NCBI GenBank assembly: GCA_028015205.1
Contig: CM051521.1
Span: forward strand, 90,992,513 to 91,056,512
Direction of reading: 5' to 3'
DNA from: Mytilisepta virgata
Taxonomy: Eukaryota; Mollusca; Bivalvia; Mytilida; Mytilidae
DNA: 64,000 bases
Shown here: positions 58,896 through 64,000 of the stretch, piece by piece
Layout: each line of letters starts with the position of its first letter
Numbering within the stretch: the first letter of the stretch is position 1
Notes under the pieces: model-generated
What the model was told of the DNA's origin: nothing
What the model saw: only the letters and a program-made list of their open reading frames with translations
The model's database searches: none
Program-made: the position numbers and the translations under genes

Positions 58896-60540
58896 TGTAG
58901 CGAGCTAGGGCTAAACTGATGAATGGTAGGTTATAACCCACCAGAGCCACTCAAATCTATATTACTACTAAGACCTCAAATCAAAACCAATTGTATCCAA
59001 AATCAAAGGTGACCATGAACCAAATCTCCAATCTTCAATATCGTTCGACTGGAAAAGCAATACCTATGTCTGCAACTCTGTAATTTCTGGAAGGCTTAGA
59101 GATGGATACTTTTCAAAGTTTAATGCTTTATTTTTGTTGTGAATTCTCAATAATAGTATAAAAGACAGAACTACAGGTGGATTGACTGTACCAGGGCTGA
59201 TATATATATGTACCAAACTTTAATATAATTTCTCCAGATAAACAGATACTGGGTTAAATGTATTAATAATAATATACAGTTTGCTTGAGTATTTTGTCAC
59301 TTAAGCAAAGGACAATTTTTTTTTAGATAAGTGTAATGGATACCTTACCAGTCTCAATTTAGACTATGTATTTTATTAAAAAGAATAAATACAAGACAAG
59401 TATACTAGAAACTATACTATGTCTAAGGGAACTCCTCAGCAAACTGTAGGGTTTCTTAAAAATTGTACTATTGTAGAAAAATAAAGTATATCTGAGGTAA
59501 ACCTAAGTAAATTTTTAGATGTAGATTATTCGCTTATTCACACTGGACAAAAGAAGTAACTATTTAATATGTCTAAGCTTAGTTTTGTGCTAATAAAACT
59601 TATTTACGCATTATTTTGACTTGTTTTTAATGTTTTTAGAATAAAAGATTAAAACTTGTTGTTTAGTTTATATGAGTTTGACAAGGCACTGTACTAGAGA
59701 CTTTTCTAGTAATATGTGTGCTAGAAATTCCTAATCTTTTATAAATTAGTGAAAGCACTGTACTAGTGACCTTTCTAGTAATGTATGCTAAAGAATTTCC
59801 TAGTCCTTATTTACTATTTAAATTAGTGAAAGCACTGTACTAGTGACCTTTCTAGTAATGTGTGCTAAAGATTGCTAACCCTTATTTACTATTTAACACT
59901 GTACTAGCAGACTTTTCTAGTAATGTGTGATAAAGACTGCTAACCCTTATTTACTATTTAACTTGGTGAAAGCACTGTACTAGCAGACTTTTCTAGTAAT
60001 GTGTGCTAAAGAATTTCCTAGTCATTATTTACTATTTAAATTAGTGAAAGCACTGTACTAGTGACCTTTCTAGTAATGTGTGCTAATGATTGCCAACCCT
60101 TATTTACTATTTAACTTGCTGAAAGCACTGTACTAGCAGACTTTTCTTGTAATGTGTGCTAAAGATTGCTAACCCTTATTTACTATTTAACTTGGTGAAA
60201 GCACTGTACTAGCAGACTTTTCTAGTAATGTGTGCAAGAAATTCGTAGTATTTTATTTACTATTAAACTTGACAAAAGCACTGTACTAGTAGACTTTTCT
60301 AATAAGGTGTGCAAGGAATTCCTAATATTTATTTCTATTTAACTTGACAAAGCACTGTACTAGCAGACTTCTAGTAATGTGTGCAAGACATTCCTAGTAT
60401 TTTATTTACTATTTAAATTTGACAAAAGCACTGTACTAGTAGACTTTTCTAGTAATGTGTGCAAGGAATTCCTAGTATTTTATTTACTATTTAAATTTGA
60501 CAAAACACTGTACTAGTAGACTTTTCTAGTAATGTGTGCA
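58896..60540 (-). repeat. LTR of Gypsy copy B, truncated at a minisatellite
   Basis: Matches copy A's LTR (33689 onwards) for about 1.64 kb, including the 75-80-bp array at 59690-60540. It stops inside an array unit at AATGTGTGCA, where the GAGCA minisatellite begins. The promoter part (TATA, CCAAT) is therefore missing in this copy. Confidence 0.88.
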
Positions 60541-60815
60541 AGCAGTGATGAGCAGCACGGAGCAAGAGAAGAGCAAGAGACGAGCAGCGAAGATCAAGAG
60601 AAAAGCAGCGACGAGAAAGAGAAGAGCAGTGATGAATAGCACGGAGCATGAAAAGAGCAGCGATGAGCAGCACGGGGCAAGGGAAGAGCAGCGATGAGCA
60701 GCACGGGGCAAGGGAAGAGCAGCGATGAGCAAGAGAAAAATCAGCGAATAGCAAGAGAAGGGCAATGAAGAGCAACAGAAAAGCAAGTGAAGAGCAGCAC
60801 GGAGCAATGAAATGA
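60541..60815. repeat. GAGCA-type minisatellite, third array
   Basis: Same EQEKSSD-type words as at 28.53-28.97 kb (GAGCAAGAGAAGAGCAGCGA), more degenerate and with GAGCAGCACGG variants. It abuts the broken end of the copy B LTR without any gap. The related zinc-finger gene does not follow. Minus-strand ORFs here are artefacts. Confidence 0.8.
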
Positions 60816-61084
60816 AGTGCGATTGCTAAGGACACCCCTCAATTGACCTTACGGTGACAGCATCGGCTGCAGGTAAGGGTACATAAATCAATCCTACCTT
60901 TGGCCTTTCTTTGAAAGAACGGAAAACCACCCGGAATGAAAAGGAGAGGTAACTCAATAGTCCATCTGTACTTCGTATACTCTCGTACTTCGACATAACG
61001 GCGAGAGTATCAGTTCCTAAAGACTACATGCGAGACCTTTATCCCAAAGACCCAAAGACGGCCAAGAATGAAAAGCGCGGGAAA

Positions 61085-61375
61085 GTGTAAATAATCCAAT
61101 CCGAATTCCGGTCAAGCATGCGCAGTCGACACATCCGGGTCACTTCTTAAAAAATAATGGAAAAATACACCACTTCCGGTTGCACATGCGCGCAAATCAC
61201 TTGCGGTTTTTCCAACAAATGCGCAGTCGACACATCCTAGTCTCAGCACATAACTGATATCACGGTCACACATGTGCAGACGCTATGTCCGGATCCTAGC
61301 ACGTAACTGGCGTCACTTCCTGTGACGTCATTTCCGGTTCCGATGGCGTCATTTCTGGCTCCTCCACAAATGATA
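61085..61375 (+). promoter_or_regulatory. Promoter-like CpG-rich stretch (NRF1-, ETS- and CRE-type motifs)
   Basis: In otherwise AT-rich DNA this 290-bp strip contains several TGCGCA words (CATGCGCAGTCGAC at about 61120, ATGCGCGC near 61186, ATGCGCAGTCGAC near 61220), CACTTCCGG near 61172, and TGACGTCATTTCCGG near 61322. These resemble NRF1, ETS and CREB sites that mark TATA-less animal promoters. A TGCGCAGTCGACACATCC repeat occurs twice, so part is a short repeat. The Crypton-like exon starts 170 bp downstream, same strand. Confidence 0.4.
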
Positions 61376-61540
61376 ACTGAACTGTGCCCATATGCTACAT
61401 GTACTCTTGTAGCATGGCATATTAAATAAATAAATTAAAAGAATGTTTTTTTAATTCCGAGACGGAACCGTGTACACATAGATACAATTATGAACAGATA
61501 GGATTATAAAAGTTTATTTTTTATTTCATTTCAATTTCAG

Positions 61541-61836
61541 ATGATCCTTTGTGTCCTGTAAAGTCATTTATGAAATGTAAGAGACATTTAAATCACAACT
61601 GCAGTCATCAGTTTCAGTGCCCTACAAAGGCAGAAAATTCGTGCAATTTGTATTCAAGTGCACCAGTCGGACATAACACATTCGGGACAATGAAGTCATC
61701 CATCAGTCAGAAAGCCGGATTTTTAAAGAGTTATACGAATCATTCCTTGAGATCCACTACTGTACACATACTTGACAGTAATGAATTTGTAAGCAGACAT
61801 ATAACTAGTGTCGAAGGACATAAGTCAGAAACATAA
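61541..61836 (+). CDS. Crypton-type tyrosine recombinase domain, single exon (possibly partial)
   Basis: The exon is preceded by TTTCATTTCAATTTCAG, a good splice acceptor. It reads DPLCPVKSFMK, then NTFGTMKSSISQKAGF, YTNHSLRSTTV and SRHITSVEGHKSET, and stops at a TAA. The NH-x2-R and the H-x(7)-GH motifs are those of Crypton-derived tyrosine recombinases (as in DUF3504/ZMYM-type proteins), with the catalytic Arg and His present. The usual continuation after GHKSE, including the nucleophile Tyr, is missing. It could be the last exon of a host gene, or a broken Crypton. No upstream exon was identified in this window. Confidence 0.65.
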
Positions 61837-62990
61837 TTAAAAACTACACTGCTACATTGCACCTAGCATAAAGTGTAAAATGTCTAAACTATAGCAGAAA
61901 CTTTGTGTTCGCAAAAACAGTCAAAAGGCGAATTGTACAATGTATAGTAACAAGGAAAATAGACCAGAGGTCGATGTTGAAACGAACTTAAATTTTGTAA
62001 CCTCATGAATTTTTGAAAGTTGGACTTGAAAACGACATGAAGCAACTTTTTCTGATGTCTTTTAACATTCATATTTTGCACAAGACAGGTCTCTTGTTAC
62101 CTTAACGTACAGATATGCAGACAAAACGAGATTTTAAAGCAATTTAAAAAAAAAAACATTTTAAATTAATAGGAGTATCAAACGATAAATTTAAAACATT
62201 GAAATGGTATTACCCGAATATAATTTTACTTCAAATTGAAATATATTCATTATACATGAAATCAAAGATAATTAATATAATTTCAAATTCTATCAAAAAT
62301 TTTGACTTTTGATATATTTTTTTAAATTACAGCTTTATATATTTCCAAAATCTCTAAATGGCACAAAATTAAGGCACATCCCTAAGCTATGTACTGTACC
62401 AACAATCCCCTAAAAAATTCTAACGATACAGGATGTTAATTTCAATACATTTAAATTATTAAGTAATAGATGCTAATTGATATATTCTATGCAATGACGA
62501 TCAGATAACAACCTCCCAGCAAGTCTTTTAATTAGCATGAAGATAAGAGTTGGTTGTTGTGTAGTTCTAATATTTTAAAATGAATGTGATGGGAATTTTA
62601 AACACAAAACTAAAAAATTATATGAAAAAATGCCATATAAAAACAGGATAAAATTAACTTCAGACTGAAACACATTTGTTATACATAATAATAGATTATT
62701 TAATTGATAATTTCAACTTCTATCTATATATTTTACTCTTGGTATTTTTTATAAATTCCTTTATTTATTATTAAATTTATATATTAAATATACTCATTCT
62801 CATATTCATGACCCAAACTTTAGGCTTATTCCCTAAGAGTCGTTTATATATAGATCCATGTACATGTACTGTACCACCCCCCCCCCCCAAAAAAAAACCC
62901 CAACACCTGACAAAATATTAACAATGCTATCGCTACGATTACAATTTCAATTTCTATCGTAATTCATGACTTGATATGTTTGCTTAATCC
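61837..62990. other. Non-coding stretch with a diverged direct duplication
   Basis: About 62150-62410 and 62590-62880 are similar in order and orientation (ACTTCA-GACTGAAA, TTATACAT, CCCTAAG, TGTACTGTACC), a tandem duplication of roughly 450 bp. A C-run and A-run lie near 62875-62900. Confidence 0.45.
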
Positions 62991-62997
62991 TAGCCTT

Positions 62998-63716
62998 ATT
63001 TAGAACCACTCTGATTTTGACAAAAAGTATTCTGAAGATGAAATTACAAAGATGTTAGATTTTCTCATAGAAAACACATTTTTTTAATTTGGCGGTCTAA
63101 TTTTTCAACAAGCAATCGGCATTCCAATGGCAGCGATCTGTGCTCCTCTTCTCGCCGAACTGTTTCTGTACTCATATGAAGCGGACTTCATTCAAGGGCT
63201 ACTACGTGAAAACAAAAAGAAACTAGCCCAATCCTTTAATATCACTTTTCGTTATATAGATGACGTGTTGGCGTTAAATAACGACAAATTCCAAGACTTT
63301 CTATATCTCATCTACCCCAGTGAGCTTGAAATTAAGGATAATACAGATACACCAAGGTCCGTTTCATATTTGGATTTGTTTCTTGAAATAGACAATGAGG
63401 AACATCTGAAGACAAAACTTTACGACAAACGTAATAAAGTCAACTATTGTTAACTTTCCCGTCTTGAGTAGCAATATACCAGCATCGCCTGCATATGGCG
63501 TCTACGTTTCTCAGCTTATCCGATTTTCAAGTGCATGCGTGACTTTCGACAGAGAGGATTACTGCTGTCACAAAAGCTTCTTAACCAGAGTTTTATCAGG
63601 GATGCGTTGATGTCATTACTTGGGAAATTTTACGGTCGTCATCACGAATTGATTGATTGTTATTACAGTGTTCCAATATCTAAGATAATGTTGGACCTGT
63701 TCCCACTGTCGTAACA
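62998..63716 (+). pseudogene. Penelope-like element reverse transcriptase, C-terminal half
   Basis: A frame with one stop reads SEDEITKMLDFLIENTFF, then a QAIGIPM and CAPLLAELFLYSYEADFIQ segment, FRYIDDVLALNN (catalytic YIDD) and SYLDLFLEID, ending at 63453. It then continues, shifted, with a QKLLNQSFIRD and KFYGRHHELIDCYY segment to a stop at about 63714. This order fits Penelope-like RTs, which are abundant in molluscs; these use target-primed reverse transcription. The GIY-YIG nuclease expected downstream in complete elements is not visible in the last 300 bp. Confidence 0.7.
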
Positions 63717-64000
63717 TTTCATGAGCCTCCGCCGATTTGTGACTTCCACCGGATTGACCTTCTTGAACTTTACGACGGGTGCCGTATACGGAGCAGGAAC
63801 TGTTTACTCTTCCGGAGCACCTGGCTTCACTCCTGGTTTTTATAGAAGTTCGTGTTGTTGATTGTGTTTTTTAGTTTTCTGTGTTTATTTGTTGTGCTTG
63901 TGGTTGTTCATTTGCCATCCCGGGTTTGTCTGTCCAATGAATTACGTCTTTTTGATTTGTCCTTTTTTACATTTCCTATACCTATTCTTTCAAATTTATA
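63717..64000. other. 3' flank of the Penelope-like RT
   Basis: T/G-rich sequence, likely 3' untranslated part of the element. No GIY-YIG motif seen. Confidence 0.4.

Overview
The window looks like animal nuclear DNA, most likely from a bivalve or related mollusc. It is AT-rich by eye. It carries a spliced gene for a secreted Apple/PAN plus C-type-lectin protein, and it is packed with mobile elements of types usual in bivalves: Helitron-like elements with roughly 165-bp internal tandem repeats, a tRNA-derived SINE, Ty3/Gypsy, DIRS-like, L1/Tx1-like, CR1-like and Penelope-like fragments, and a Crypton-type recombinase exon. No operons, rRNA or CRISPR arrays are present. The organism call is inference.

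Region 1 (1-27 kb). The only convincing host gene lies on the minus strand in three exons: 25504-25219 (signal peptide and Apple/PAN domain), 20412-20239 (first half of a C-type lectin domain) and 5901-5687 (second half and stop). All splice sites are canonical, both introns are phase 1, and the exons sum to 675 nt, a 224-residue protein. The 14.3-kb second intron holds a SINE, a fold-back element, Helitron-like repeats and two nested DNA transposons. The outer transposon has TA target duplications. The inner one has 29-bp terminal inverted repeats, AAAT target duplications and a decayed transposase-like gene. The outer element ends 14 bp from the exon 2 donor.

Region 2 (27-36 kb). Two tandem copies of an unrecognised zinc-finger gene share stop codons, so the duplication followed inactivation. 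A seven-codon minisatellite separates them. A Ty3/Gypsy element (copy A, 30147-35985, coding on minus) follows directly. It has an unusually long LTR of about 2.3 kb, and its RT is fused to a truncated LTR.

Region 3 (36-42 kb). This holds a CR1-like LINE with a variant 2A-like motif, a DIRS-like gag and partial RT, and a nearly intact zinc-finger/coiled-coil ORF.

Region 4 (41.5-60.8 kb). A second Gypsy copy (copy B) is split in its integrase zinc finger by a 10.13-kb segment with 21-bp terminal inverted repeats. That segment contains an L1/Tx1-like LINE interrupted by a 498-bp solo LTR. Copy B also contains a Helitron-like insertion whose 3' end is fixed by comparison with copy A.

Region 5 (60.8-64 kb). 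A short stretch rich in promoter-type motifs precedes a Crypton/tyrosine-recombinase exon, and a Penelope-like RT fragment closes the window. Nearly all retroelement genes carry frameshifts or stops. The window is mainly a record of layered insertions around one lectin gene.
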